Made by a program: the position numbers and the translations under genes. Shown here piece after piece: positions 8,643 to 17,345 of a stretch of DNA of 64,000 bases. Below the pieces are notes generated by a model. The model did not search any database, was not told the origin of the DNA, and was given only the letters and a program-made list of their open reading frames with translations. This stretch comes from JALYTZ01 sp036559125 (GTDB lineage: Bacteria; Vulcanimicrobiota; Vulcanimicrobiia; Vulcanimicrobiales; Vulcanimicrobiaceae), in the NCBI GenBank assembly GCA_036559125.1, contig DATBTT010000002.1, positions 14,463 to 78,462 on the forward strand, given 5' to 3'. Position 1 is the first letter of the stretch. Each line of letters starts with the position of its first letter.

Positions 8643-8865
8643 GCTCTACGGTTCGCGAACCTGTCCGTACACCGCGCAACTGCGCGCCGATTTGGAGTGG
8701 AACGGCGAGCCGTTCGTCGAGTTCGATGTCGACGAAGATGCGCAGGCGTGCGCGCGCATGCTCGATCTCGTCAGTGGCGCCGCGATGCTGCCCGTGCTCG
8801 TTCGAGACGGCAGCGTGGCGCAGATCGGATATCAGGGTCGGGGATGTTACGTGAATCGGTCGTAA
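8632..8865 (+). CDS. UXX-star-type glutaredoxin-like protein (Cys form)
   Basis: 77 residues. The LYGSRTCPYTAQLR start carries a glutaredoxin-type CPYT active site in the position where UXX-star family proteins often have selenocysteine; the tail ending QIGYQGRGC is the family's second cysteine motif. A thiol-redox function is therefore likely. It overlaps the SIS gene by 11 bases at its start and hypF by 22 bases at its end. Being wedged between maturation genes suggests a part in Fe-S/thiol chemistry of hydrogenase assembly, which has not been shown from the sequence. Confidence 0.82.
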   Translation: MPLELYGSRTCPYTAQLRADLEWNGEPFVEFDVDEDAQACARMLDLVSGAAMLPVLVRDGSVAQIGYQGRGCYVNRS

Positions 8866-11093
8866 TCGCGCGCCGCCTGCATATCGGAGGCGTCGTGCAG
8901 GGCGTCGGCTTTCGCCCGTTCGTCTTTCGATTGGCACGCGAGTTTCATATCCGCGGCTGGGTGTATAACGGCGAGCGCGGCGTCGAAATCCATGCCGAGG
9001 GCGATGCCGGTGCGCTGGAGGCATTCGCGCGCGCGATCGGCGAACGACCGCCGCCGGCAGCGCGCATCGCGTCCATCGAGTCGACCGCGTCGCAGGTCGA
9101 AGACTTCGCCGAATTCGAGATTCGCGCGAGCGAGAAACAGGCCGGCCCGACGGTGCGAATCTCGCCGGACCTTCCGGTTTGCGATGCGTGCCTGCGCGAA
9201 CTCTTCGATCCGCACGACCGGCGCTTTCAATATCCGTACATCAACTGCACCGATTGTGGACCGCGGTACAGCATCATTCTCGGGTTGCCATACGACCGCC
9301 CGAACACGACGATGCGCGACTGGCCGATGTGCGAGGATTGCAGCGCCGAATATCACGATCCCGGCAACCGCCGGTTCCACGCGCAACCGCTCGCGTGCGC
9401 CGTTTGCGGACCCAACGTCCGGCTTCAGGTTGCCGGGTCCGTTCGCTATCGCGCCACAGAAGCGATGCAGCAGGCGGCACGGCTGTTGCGCGATGGTTCG
9501 ATTGTGGCGGTCAAGGGATTGGGGGGATATCATCTAGCGTGCGACGCGCGTAACGCCCGCGCCGTGGCCGCGCTGCGCGAACGCAAGTATCGCAAGGAGC
9601 GTCCCTTCGCCGTGATGGCGCGCGATTTGGAGGCGGCGCGCGAGTGCGTTGTGCTGGACGCGGATGCCATCGCGTTGCTAGGGTCGATTCGGCGCCCGAT
9701 CGTCTTGGCGGAGGCGCGCTTCGAACTTGCGGGCATAGCGCCGGACAACCGGGAGCTCGGAATCATGCTTGCGTACACGCCGCTTCAGCATCTGCTCTAT
9801 GCCTTCGGGGCGCCGGAACTGCTCGTGATGACGAGCGCCAACCGCTCGAGCGAACCTATCGCCTACACCGACACGGATGCGCTGGATCGGTTGGACGGTA
9901 TCGCGGACGCATTCGTGATCGGCGAGCGCGAGATCGCGCGCAGGGTCGATGACTCCGTCGCGCGCGTCGCGCCCGCAGGCATGTCGGTTCTGCGGCATTC
10001 GCGCGGCTTCGCTCCGGAAGCGGTGGCGACGCTTCCAACCAAACACCCGATTCTAGCAGTTGGCGCCGATCTAAAAAATGCCGTTACGCTCGTCGTTTCC
10101 GGAGAGGCTTTCTCCAGCCAGCATATCGGCGATCTCGAGCATTTCTCCGCGTTCGAGGCGTTTCGCGCGACGATCGCCGACATGTGTGCGATGTACGAAG
10201 TGCGGATGGAGGACGTGCTGATCGTGCACGACGCGCATCCGGAGTATGCGTCGACGTTGCACGCATTAACGTTGCCCGGAAAACACGTTGCCGTGCAGCA
10301 TCATCGCGCACACGTCGCGAGCGTGCTTGCCGAACGCGCGCAATGGGACGAGCCCGTCATTGGCGTCGCATTCGACGGTACGGGCTACGGGGACGACGGG
10401 AGCATCTGGGGCGGCGAGATATTCACCGGAAGCGTGCGGGCGGGTTTCCGGCGGGCGGCGCATTTGCGAATCGCGGCGCTTCCCGGCGGCGATGCCGCCG
10501 CGCGCTTTCCCGTGCAGGCCGCCGCCGGTTTTCTCGAACAGATCGACGAGCTGCCCGATTTGACCGCAGCGCCGTTCGCGTTTCCGGCGGCGCGGTATCG
10601 TGGCGCGTCGGAACTCGCCCGCAAACGCGTTCGCACGTTTCCGACCTCGTCAATTGGGCGTTTGTTCGACACGGTCGCGGCGCTGCTAGGCTTTACGCGC
10701 GAGTCGACGTTCGAGGGGCAAGCGGCGATGTGGGTCGAGCATCTCGCGCGAAGCAGCGGTCCGGTCGCGGCGTACTCATTTCCAGTTCGCGACGCCGAGC
10801 TGGATTTTCGCCCGCTGCTTGCGGCAATAGTGCGCGATCGCATACGCGGTCGCAGCGTGGACGAGATCGCGGCAGCCTTTCACGCGGCGATCGCCGATGC
10901 GATTTGCCAGGCGTGCGACACGTTGGAGCCACGCCACGTGGTCGTGTCGGGCGGCGTGTTTCAAAACACACTATTGCTCGAACTGCTCGCCGCGCGCATC
11001 GGCGACCGGCTGTGGACCAATACCGTCGTCCCAGCCAACGACGGCGGCATAAGCCTAGGCCAGGCCGCAATTGCCGCTCTCACCGTGAGCTAA
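8844..11093 (+). CDS. hypF: Carbamoyltransferase HypF
   Basis: 749 residues, full length. HypF transfers a carbamoyl group from carbamoyl phosphate to the HypE C-terminal Cys, the source of the cyanide ligands. Domains in order: acylphosphatase-like (about 1-95, GVVQGVGFRPFV), two zinc fingers (CDAC...CTDC and CEDC...CAVC, about 110-190), YrdC-like nucleotide-binding (about 200-380) and a Kae1-like domain (about 385-745, with the metal motif HHRAHVASV). The ATG at 8844 lies within the preceding gene and restores the normal N-terminus. It is the last gene of the run; hypA and hypB are not in the window. Confidence 0.97.
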   Translation: MLRESVVIARRLHIGGVVQGVGFRPFVFRLAREFHIRGWVYNGERGVEIHAEGDAGALEAFARAIGERPPPAARIASIESTASQVEDFAEFEIRASEKQAGPTVRISPDLPVCDACLRELFDPHDRRFQYPYINCTDCGPRYSIILGLPYDRPNTTMRDWPMCEDCSAEYHDPGNRRFHAQPLACAVCGPNVRLQVAGSVRYRATEAMQQAARLLRDGSIVAVKGLGGYHLACDARNARAVAALRERKYRKERPFAVMARDLEAARECVVLDADAIALLGSIRRPIVLAEARFELAGIAPDNRELGIMLAYTPLQHLLYAFGAPELLVMTSANRSSEPIAYTDTDALDRLDGIADAFVIGEREIARRVDDSVARVAPAGMSVLRHSRGFAPEAVATLPTKHPILAVGADLKNAVTLVVSGEAFSSQHIGDLEHFSAFEAFRATIADMCAMYEVRMEDVLIVHDAHPEYASTLHALTLPGKHVAVQHHRAHVASVLAERAQWDEPVIGVAFDGTGYGDDGSIWGGEIFTGSVRAGFRRAAHLRIAALPGGDAAARFPVQAAAGFLEQIDELPDLTAAPFAFPAARYRGASELARKRVRTFPTSSIGRLFDTVAALLGFTRESTFEGQAAMWVEHLARSSGPVAAYSFPVRDAELDFRPLLAAIVRDRIRGRSVDEIAAAFHAAIADAICQACDTLEPRHVVVSGGVFQNTLLLELLAARIGDRLWTNTVVPANDGGISLGQAAIAALTVS

Positions 11094-11120
11094 CCCTCCC
11101 GTCAGGCCCACCGCCAACGG

Positions 11121-12323
11121 CTAGATCGGCGCTCCGAAATACGGGAAGGCGCTCGTAACGCCGCGGTCGTCGGGGGGTACGTGATTGCTGGTCAAGCATG
11201 CGGTTTCGTGCCCGTCGTCGGGCGCAAGCCCGAGTTTGGCAACCGCGTTTCCGAAGACAGCCTGTAGCGACGGGTCGATCACAACCGTCGAAGGTCCGCG
11301 TCCGCCAAAATTGCCGGCTTTGGTTTCGACGCCGAGATACCCCGCAGGCGCGTGCTTTGAAAGATCCGCAGCCAACTCGTCAGGTATCAGAACGTGTTGG
11401 AGAACCTTGGCTGTCGCCATGGAGCGGCCGGCGCCGTTGGGTGGCTTTGCGGTCGTAAACGAAACGATCGAATCGGCAAGCAACGTGTCGTTCCAAGGCG
11501 GGTTGCGATTTGTCGCGTCGTGGTTTTTGAACGCTTCGAAGGTTTCTTTAACGGCCGGTCGAGCCGTGCGCTCGATCTGCGTGTAGCGGCCGCCACTACC
11601 CGGCAGAGACGTCGTCGCGTACACATGGATGACGCCGAGTCTTCCGCCCGGCCCCGCAAGCATCGTTCGCGGTAACTCGGCGACGAGCGAAAGTACGTTG
11701 TAGTCGATGAAGAAATCTCTTCCAGGATTGCGGAAGCACGTAGCGCTCGGGGGAGGGACGCCGGTGCCGGGGTCGTGATAAAAGTCGTTACGATCCGGGA
11801 TGAGTTTCAAGAGTTGCGCGAGATCGAGGAAGAACGGATCCTTGCGCGGTCCGCCGAAAACCTCAACGCCGTTGTGAAACTTGACGTCTTTATCGAACGC
11901 GAACGACTGCGGCCGGCCGACCCACTGCGATTGCGTACCGGCCATCGCGGGCGCGGCGGGTCCGTACATTACGAGATGCTGGTGACCCGGTCCACCGACG
12001 GCCCGGAATTGAACGACCTTGTTCTCTTTCGATCCGCCCGTCGTGTTGATCTTGAATTGATACATGACGTCCGGATCGAAGTAATAGCCGCCGGCCATGT
12101 TGCGCGGGATGAGCGCGTGGATATCCATCGCCAACACGACGTTGCGCGGATTGGCTGCGGGGAAAACGAAAACGTCGGTTATGTCGGCGCCCGGCCGGGA
12201 CACGACGTTGGGAGTCTCTTGATGGTCCGAACCGATGACGGGACGCCCGGCATACGTCGTTACTACGATCGCCAGCAACACCATGGCGGTCACCGAGGCC
12301 AAAAGTGTGAGAAGTCTGTTCAT
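11121..12323 (-). CDS. Secreted DUF4331 protein
   Basis: 400 residues from the ATG at 12323, chosen because GGAG lies seven bases upstream and the N-terminus is a signal peptide (MNRLLTLLASVTAMVLLAIV). The mature part begins with SDHQETPNVVSRPGADITDV, the hallmark of DUF4331 proteins, followed by VFVFPA and DIHALIPR segments. The family is exported, often near heme, redox or sigma-factor genes; no catalytic function is established. Convergent with hypF and not part of the hydrogenase operon. Confidence 0.85.
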   Translation of the reverse strand: MNRLLTLLASVTAMVLLAIVVTTYAGRPVIGSDHQETPNVVSRPGADITDVFVFPAANPRNVVLAMDIHALIPRNMAGGYYFDPDVMYQFKINTTGGSKENKVVQFRAVGGPGHQHLVMYGPAAPAMAGTQSQWVGRPQSFAFDKDVKFHNGVEVFGGPRKDPFFLDLAQLLKLIPDRNDFYHDPGTGVPPPSATCFRNPGRDFFIDYNVLSLVAELPRTMLAGPGGRLGVIHVYATTSLPGSGGRYTQIERTARPAVKETFEAFKNHDATNRNPPWNDTLLADSIVSFTTAKPPNGAGRSMATAKVLQHVLIPDELAADLSKHAPAGYLGVETKAGNFGGRGPSTVVIDPSLQAVFGNAVAKLGLAPDDGHETACLTSNHVPPDDRGVTSAFPYFGAPI

Positions 12324-12472
12324 CAAATCTCCAGCGTGCGAAGCTGCGCGAGATTTCGCTCGCGGCGAGTGCCCGTCAACGCCGTGGAAGCGCGAGCGGA
12401 TTCGAAAAAACTCGTGAACGTCGCGAAATAACCTAGCAGGCAAACGTCAGGCAGCGCAAGCCGGGACTCCAC

Positions 12473-12585
12473 CCTTCGACAGGCTCAGGGTGACAGGCGG
12501 CGCGCTACTGGGGCAGGGGACCCCCCGTCATCCTGAGCCTGTCGAAGGACGAGCCTGTCGAACGGACGAGCCTGTCGAACGGCAC
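12473..12585. repeat. REP-like inverted repeat plus two partial copies
   Basis: Two arms in opposite orientation (12473-12494 and 12526-12551, core CATCCTGAGCCTGTCGAAGG) can form a long stem, followed by two direct copies of GAGCCTGTCGAACGG at 12551-12585. Lies between two minus-strand genes; may act as a transcription boundary. The rest of the 12324-12590 gap shows nothing else. Confidence 0.8.
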
Positions 12586-12590
12586 GTACT

Positions 12591-13511
12591 TCATTGTAAC
12601 GGTTCGGGCGATGCGGCTTGCGCCAGGCAATACGTCGCACCGTTGGTGGTGACGTCGTCGTACTTGGAATAGATGCGCTGCACGGTCCACGAATTCGAGC
12701 CGGCAGTTATGGTATCGCTTTTCCCGTTGCAGATGTCGCCGTTTTCGCCGTTTTGCGGATCGTACCAGGCATTGAGCTGCGGATCGGTGACCATTTCCGC
12801 GAACTCATGACTGCTCACTTGCGTGCGCCGTTGTTCTTGCGTCGCGCTAAGGTGAAGCGAACAACCGGAGTCGCCCGTAGGACATGACGATTGAAGACAG
12901 GCGTCCGTCAATGCGGGGACGACTGCATAGTAAAATGGGTTGCCCTTCGCGGTCGTAAAGAAGTCGTGAAAGCCGAACGCAGTGTCGCCGGTCGGTTCGC
13001 ACATCACGATGCCGAGGCCGCTGTCTTTGACTTCGATCGATTCATCCAAGAAAATCATCAGCATGTCGGACGCGTTCGCCGGCGGGGGTTCGGGGATCGT
13101 TCCGGCGCCGATCGCGCTTTGAATCGCCGACTCGATTGCGGTGTTGGTCAGCTGGCCCGAAAGGCTCGCAATCGTCGACGTACCGGTGACACCGGAAGGG
13201 TCCTTTCCCGTGCCGGCGCCATATTGCGCCAACACGTTCATGAAGCCGCTATCGAGCAGATCTGCGCAGAATTGGTTCAGCCGGGTGGCTGCCGCCTTTT
13301 GCGCGGCGCCGGCTTGCCATGATGCTCCCCAGAAGCTCGTGAAAAGTCGAGGGCTCGTGACGACCGGGCCGCCGTTATTGACGAAGTTCGGATAGGCACC
13401 GCCGGTGGACGCTGGGCGAGCGACCATTCGCTGCGCTCCATAGAGCACGCGGCCGCGGTTGCGGGCGCTCACTCCGCCGTAGGCTTCTCGCGAGGTGATC
13501 GATCGTTCCAT
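12591..13511 (-). CDS. Putative HExxE-motif protein, unknown function
   Basis: 306 residues; ATG with a GGGAGAG ribosome site about seven bases upstream. No classical signal peptide is seen although cysteine-containing loops (CLQSSCPTGDSGC) suggest an exported protein. The notable segment is SSHEFAEMVTDPQLNAWYD followed by GENGDICNG; this looks like a metal-binding helix (HEFAE) and resembles bacterial proteins distantly related to the plant EXO/phosphate-induced (PHI-1) family. Function unknown; a metalloprotease role is possible but unproved. Confidence 0.7.
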   Translation of the reverse strand: MERSITSREAYGGVSARNRGRVLYGAQRMVARPASTGGAYPNFVNNGGPVVTSPRLFTSFWGASWQAGAAQKAAATRLNQFCADLLDSGFMNVLAQYGAGTGKDPSGVTGTSTIASLSGQLTNTAIESAIQSAIGAGTIPEPPPANASDMLMIFLDESIEVKDSGLGIVMCEPTGDTAFGFHDFFTTAKGNPFYYAVVPALTDACLQSSCPTGDSGCSLHLSATQEQRRTQVSSHEFAEMVTDPQLNAWYDPQNGENGDICNGKSDTITAGSNSWTVQRIYSKYDDVTTNGATYCLAQAASPEPLQ

Positions 13512-13542
13512 TGTTTCTCTCCCGTACCCGTACCGGATGTTC

Positions 13543-13559
13543 GTACCCGTCCGGGGTAC
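13543..13559. promoter_or_regulatory. Palindromic operator candidate between divergent genes
   Basis: GTACCC, 5-base spacer, GGGTAC, preceded by two further GTACCC/GTACCG boxes at 13524-13535. It lies in the 58-base gap between the divergent genes starting at 13511 and 13570, where a shared regulator could bind. Inference from symmetry and position. Confidence 0.4.
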
Positions 13560-13569
13560 TCTTTAGAGC

Positions 13570-14115
13570 ATGTCGAGTTTTGAGAGTGCCGTGAGGCTGA
13601 TCGCGCAGTGGCTGCTCATCGTTCCGGCCCTGATAATGCTGTGGAGCATCGCGAGCCGTAAGAAATGGCGAGTTGACGTTCTGGAAGCCGTCGTCTCCGG
13701 CGCACTAACGATCCTCTTGGTGAAGATCGCGGGCGCATCGTACTTTCACGCCCGACCGTTCGTCGAGTTCGGTATGGTACCGCTCGTGCCGCACGTTGCC
13801 GACAACGGATTTCCATCCGATCATCTCGCTGCGTGCGGATTGGCGATCGGCTACTTGTGGAAACGCAATTTGTTCGCAGTCGCTGCGGTGATCCTATGTG
13901 CGGGCGCGATTGGTGCGGCGCGCGTTCTCGCCGAGTTGCATTGGCCGGCAGACATCGCTGCCGGCCTCGCTTTGGGAATCGTTGCCGCGATCCTCGGACG
14001 GCTCATCGTCGGATTAGCGGTCCGTTACACGGGCTCTCATCGTCGAGCGGATGCGTACGAATCGGCGGACGCTTTTACCAGCGGCAACGATGCGGTGGAA
14101 CCCGAAGCGGTTTAA
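13570..14115 (+). CDS. PAP2-family membrane phosphatase
   Basis: 181 residues with about five membrane helices. The three phosphatase motifs are present: K52...RP(62-63), PSDH(82-85, Asp for the usual Gly) and R118-x5-H124-x3-D128. Such small enzymes dephosphorylate undecaprenyl diphosphate (BcrC-like) or other lipid phosphates at the outer face of the inner membrane. Substrate cannot be decided from sequence. Divergent from the preceding gene. Confidence 0.88.
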   Translation: MSSFESAVRLIAQWLLIVPALIMLWSIASRKKWRVDVLEAVVSGALTILLVKIAGASYFHARPFVEFGMVPLVPHVADNGFPSDHLAACGLAIGYLWKRNLFAVAAVILCAGAIGAARVLAELHWPADIAAGLALGIVAAILGRLIVGLAVRYTGSHRRADAYESADAFTSGNDAVEPEAV

Positions 14116-14172
14116 CGCCGTAGGGGTCGCGCATGGCGGGAATCCAGGATGGCGGCGCTACGGGCCCCTTGC

Positions 14173-14178
14173 TATATT
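14173..14178 (+). promoter_or_regulatory. -10 element (TATATT) for a possibly leaderless gene
   Basis: TATATT ends seven bases before the GTG at 14185, the spacing expected of a leaderless transcript. No good -35 hexamer is visible. Confidence 0.4.
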
Positions 14179-14184
14179 CAGTGG

Positions 14185-15699
14185 GTGGAGAGGGCGTACG
14201 ACGTCGTCGTGGTCGGCGGCGGGCATAATGGATTGGCGTGCGGCGCCATACTCGCAAAGTCGGGTTTGTCGGTCGCGATTTTCGAACGCAGCGAATGTCT
14301 CGGTGGAACGGCGGTCAGCGAACGCGTTTGGAGCGGCTACACGCTCTCGACGGCCTCGTACGTGTGCACCTTGCTCGACCCTTGGCTCATTCACGAGTTG
14401 GACTTACACGCCTACGGATACGACGCGTATAGAAAAGACCCGGCTACGTTCAACGTCCTCGCGGACGGGCGTTCGCTACTGCTCGGCGCGGACGACGACG
14501 CCAACGCGCGCGAAATCTCCGCGTTCGATCCAAGCGACGTCGCCGGATTTCGCGAGCTGGACCGCGTCACCCGGGAACTCGGAAGCGCACTCTTCGAAAC
14601 GTTTTCGGACGACGAGCCGTCCTTCGGGCGCTTTCCGCAGGCAACGCGCGACGTGCTGTGCGGATCGGTGGCGAGTCTCGTCGAGCGGTACGTTCGCACG
14701 CCGGTGCTTGCGGCGGCGGTTGCAACCGACGGAATCATCGGCACGTTCCTCGGGCCGCGCAACCTCGGCACCGGGTACGTCCTCGCTCACCATTATGCCG
14801 GGCGCGCGTTAGGCGCGCAGGGAGCCTGGGGATACGTTCGCGGCGGGATGGGCGCGATCTCGCAGGCCCTCGCCTCGGTCGCGCGGTCGTACGGTGCTTC
14901 GATCTTCGCAGGAACGCCTGTGAGTCGCATCACCGTGCGTGACGGCATTGCCGACGGCATCGCGCTTGCCGACGGTTCCGAAATTCGCGCGCGCGTCGTG
15001 GCCTCGAACGCGCACCCTCGCACCACGTACGTCGATTTAGTCGGCGAAGCATTGTTGGACGCAGGAACATTGCAAAAACTGCGCGGCTGGAAGAGCGTCG
15101 GTCCGTCGCTAAAACTCAACCTCGCGCTCGGTGAATTGCCGAACTTCACCGCACGTCCCGGCACGGAGCCTCAATCGCACCATCGCGCTACGATTCATGT
15201 GGCGCCGTCGCTGGACTACTTGCAGCGCGCGTACGAGGATGCGGCCGGGGGCGGCGTTTCTGCAGAACCGATGCTCGAGTGCTTCATGCAGACGCCGACG
15301 GATCCGTCGCTGGCGCCACCCGGCAAACACATTCTCTCGGTTTTTGCCCAATATTATCCGTACGATCGGCCGGACGGCTGGGGCGACTCTCAACGTGCGG
15401 CGGCTGCGGATCAAATCATCGGCATGCTCGCTCGATACGCTCCGAATATTCCAAACGCGATCGAAGAGCGGCAACTCTTGAGCTCCGTCGATCTCGAAGC
15501 GCGATTCGGAATCGTGGGCGGGCACATCTTTCACGGCGAGTTGCTGCCGGATCAAATCTACGAGAATCGTTTTTCCACGAAGGCGCCGGTCGCCAATTTG
15601 TATCTCTGCGGATCCGGCGCCCACCCCGGCGGTTGCGTGAGCGGATTCCCGGGCAAGCGGGCCGCCCGCGCAATCCTCGCGCAGATGGCGGCGTCGTGA
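14185..15699 (+). CDS. NAD(P)/FAD-dependent oxidoreductase, PYROXD2/phytoene-desaturase-like
   Basis: 504 residues from the GTG at 14185, which places the FAD-binding DVVVVGGGHNGL motif at the N-terminus and has a TATATT box seven bases upstream; an ATG at 14149 is an alternative adding 12 residues. Dinucleotide-binding fold at the N-terminus, C-terminal signature LYLCGSGAHPGGCVSG with the final FAD contact, as in PYROXD2 and carotenoid desaturase relatives. Substrate unknown. Its stop overlaps the next start (GTGA), linking it to the peptide-binding lipoprotein. Confidence 0.88.
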   Translation: MERAYDVVVVGGGHNGLACGAILAKSGLSVAIFERSECLGGTAVSERVWSGYTLSTASYVCTLLDPWLIHELDLHAYGYDAYRKDPATFNVLADGRSLLLGADDDANAREISAFDPSDVAGFRELDRVTRELGSALFETFSDDEPSFGRFPQATRDVLCGSVASLVERYVRTPVLAAAVATDGIIGTFLGPRNLGTGYVLAHHYAGRALGAQGAWGYVRGGMGAISQALASVARSYGASIFAGTPVSRITVRDGIADGIALADGSEIRARVVASNAHPRTTYVDLVGEALLDAGTLQKLRGWKSVGPSLKLNLALGELPNFTARPGTEPQSHHRATIHVAPSLDYLQRAYEDAAGGGVSAEPMLECFMQTPTDPSLAPPGKHILSVFAQYYPYDRPDGWGDSQRAAAADQIIGMLARYAPNIPNAIEERQLLSSVDLEARFGIVGGHIFHGELLPDQIYENRFSTKAPVANLYLCGSGAHPGGCVSGFPGKRAARAILAQMAAS

Positions 15700-17330
15700 A
15701 CGCCACTCGCGCGCGATCGTTGGCATCGATCGCATTGCTCGTGGCGATGGCGATGACGATGACCGGCTGCACCCGCGGGACCGTCGGCGGCTCTCGCGAC
15801 GTACTCGTGATCGCGCAGCAATGGGAACCGATGTCCCTCAACCCCGCTCTCGAAAATGGAACGTCGGCGACGGAGTGGGGACTTCTTTTATTCTCGTACC
15901 TCGTGAAATACGACGATCGCGGGCGGCTGGTAACCGACGTCGCTACCGAGATTCCGTCGCTTCGCAACGGCGGCATCAGCGCGGACGGCCTGACCATTAC
16001 CTACCATTTGCATGGAGGGATTCGGTTTGCCGATGGCCGGCCGCTGACCGCGCAAGACTGCGTGTGGTCGATCGACGCCATAAACAATCCGCGCAACAAC
16101 GTCCAGAGCCGGTTCGGGTACGACGCAGTCGAAAGCGCGCGAGCTCCGAACGCCACCACCCTGGTCCTGCGCCTCAAGCATCCGTTTGCGCCGCTCATAT
16201 CCGTCGTTCTTGCGCCGCAAGGATTCCCGATTTTACCCCGGCATCTCCTGGAACGGTATCCGGATATCAACCACGTCGCCTTCAATGCGCTACCGGTCGG
16301 TTCCGGACCATACGTGGTTAGCCGTTGGTATCACGGCGACCGGGTCGTCTTGCAAGCCAACCCGCAGTATTGGCGCGGCAGACCCGCTATTTCGAGTCTC
16401 GTAATCCGGTTCGTCGCGGATCCGCAAACCGCGATAAACCTGTTGCAAACGCACGAAGCCGACGGCTATTTCAACGAGCAAAGTTATGCGGACTATCCGA
16501 TTTTGCAAGGGCTCACGGGATATCGCGTGACGAGTACGCCGCAAAACGCCGTGGGCGCGATAATCTTCAACACGCGCGACCCGGTGACCGCGGATCCGCG
16601 CGTTCGCATGGCACTCGCCGAGGCCATCGATATCAAAACGGTGGTTGCCAAGACATATCGCGGCGCGCTGCGCAGTGGCGGCGCCGGTCGCGGTCTCTTT
16701 TTGTGGGCGTACGATCCGCGCAGCTATCCCGATATTCCATACGATCCGGGCGGCGCCCGGCGCTTGCTGGACGAATCGGGGTGGAAGCTCGGGAACGACG
16801 GCGTGCGTCATAAGGATGGCCGCTCGTTGACCGCGTCGTTCATCCTTCAAGCGCAAACTCCGGGAGATGTGACCATCGGCGACAACGTGGCGCAATACGA
16901 ACGTGCCGTCGGCGTGCGCGTCTTGCTAAAGCAATTCAATATCACGCAATTCGTCGCTCCCTCTACCCTTGGCGGTCCGGTCTACGGCGGAAAATTTCAA
17001 ATGGCGCTCTACCCTTTCGAGAACGGCGACGATCCCGACACGACCGACCAATTCGCATGCAGTAACGTCCCGCCGAACGGATACAACAAATCGCGTTTCT
17101 GCGACCCGCAAGCCGACGTACTGCTACGCGCGGGTGTACGTACCTACGATCGAGCGAAACGTAAGGCGCTGTACTCGAAATTGGAAGCGCTGCTCTATCG
17201 CAAACTGCCGATCGCTTTACTCTACCAAACCCGCCAGGTAAACACGTTCACGCAGAGGCTCCACGGACAGAGCACGTCACTTTCAGGAGCGTTCTGGAAC
17301 GTTGGAGCTTGGCGGCTCTCACCACGGTAA
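15696..17330 (+). CDS. Family 5 extracellular solute-binding lipoprotein (peptide type)
   Basis: 544 residues from a GTG overlapping the previous stop. Lipoprotein signal with lipobox TMTGC (C25). The rest is a DppA/OppA-type binding protein: early QQWEPMSLNPA, GLTITYHLHGGIRFADGRPL, and NTRDPVTADPRVRMALAEAI segments are typical. Binds peptides or similar ligands for an ABC importer; no permease or ATPase genes are adjacent, so the partner must lie elsewhere. Followed by a peptidase and an asparaginase, suggesting amino-acid or peptide scavenging. Confidence 0.92.
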   Translation: MNATRARSLASIALLVAMAMTMTGCTRGTVGGSRDVLVIAQQWEPMSLNPALENGTSATEWGLLLFSYLVKYDDRGRLVTDVATEIPSLRNGGISADGLTITYHLHGGIRFADGRPLTAQDCVWSIDAINNPRNNVQSRFGYDAVESARAPNATTLVLRLKHPFAPLISVVLAPQGFPILPRHLLERYPDINHVAFNALPVGSGPYVVSRWYHGDRVVLQANPQYWRGRPAISSLVIRFVADPQTAINLLQTHEADGYFNEQSYADYPILQGLTGYRVTSTPQNAVGAIIFNTRDPVTADPRVRMALAEAIDIKTVVAKTYRGALRSGGAGRGLFLWAYDPRSYPDIPYDPGGARRLLDESGWKLGNDGVRHKDGRSLTASFILQAQTPGDVTIGDNVAQYERAVGVRVLLKQFNITQFVAPSTLGGPVYGGKFQMALYPFENGDDPDTTDQFACSNVPPNGYNKSRFCDPQADVLLRAGVRTYDRAKRKALYSKLEALLYRKLPIALLYQTRQVNTFTQRLHGQSTSLSGAFWNVGAWRLSPR

Positions 17331-17345
17331 AGGGGACCGAAAAAG

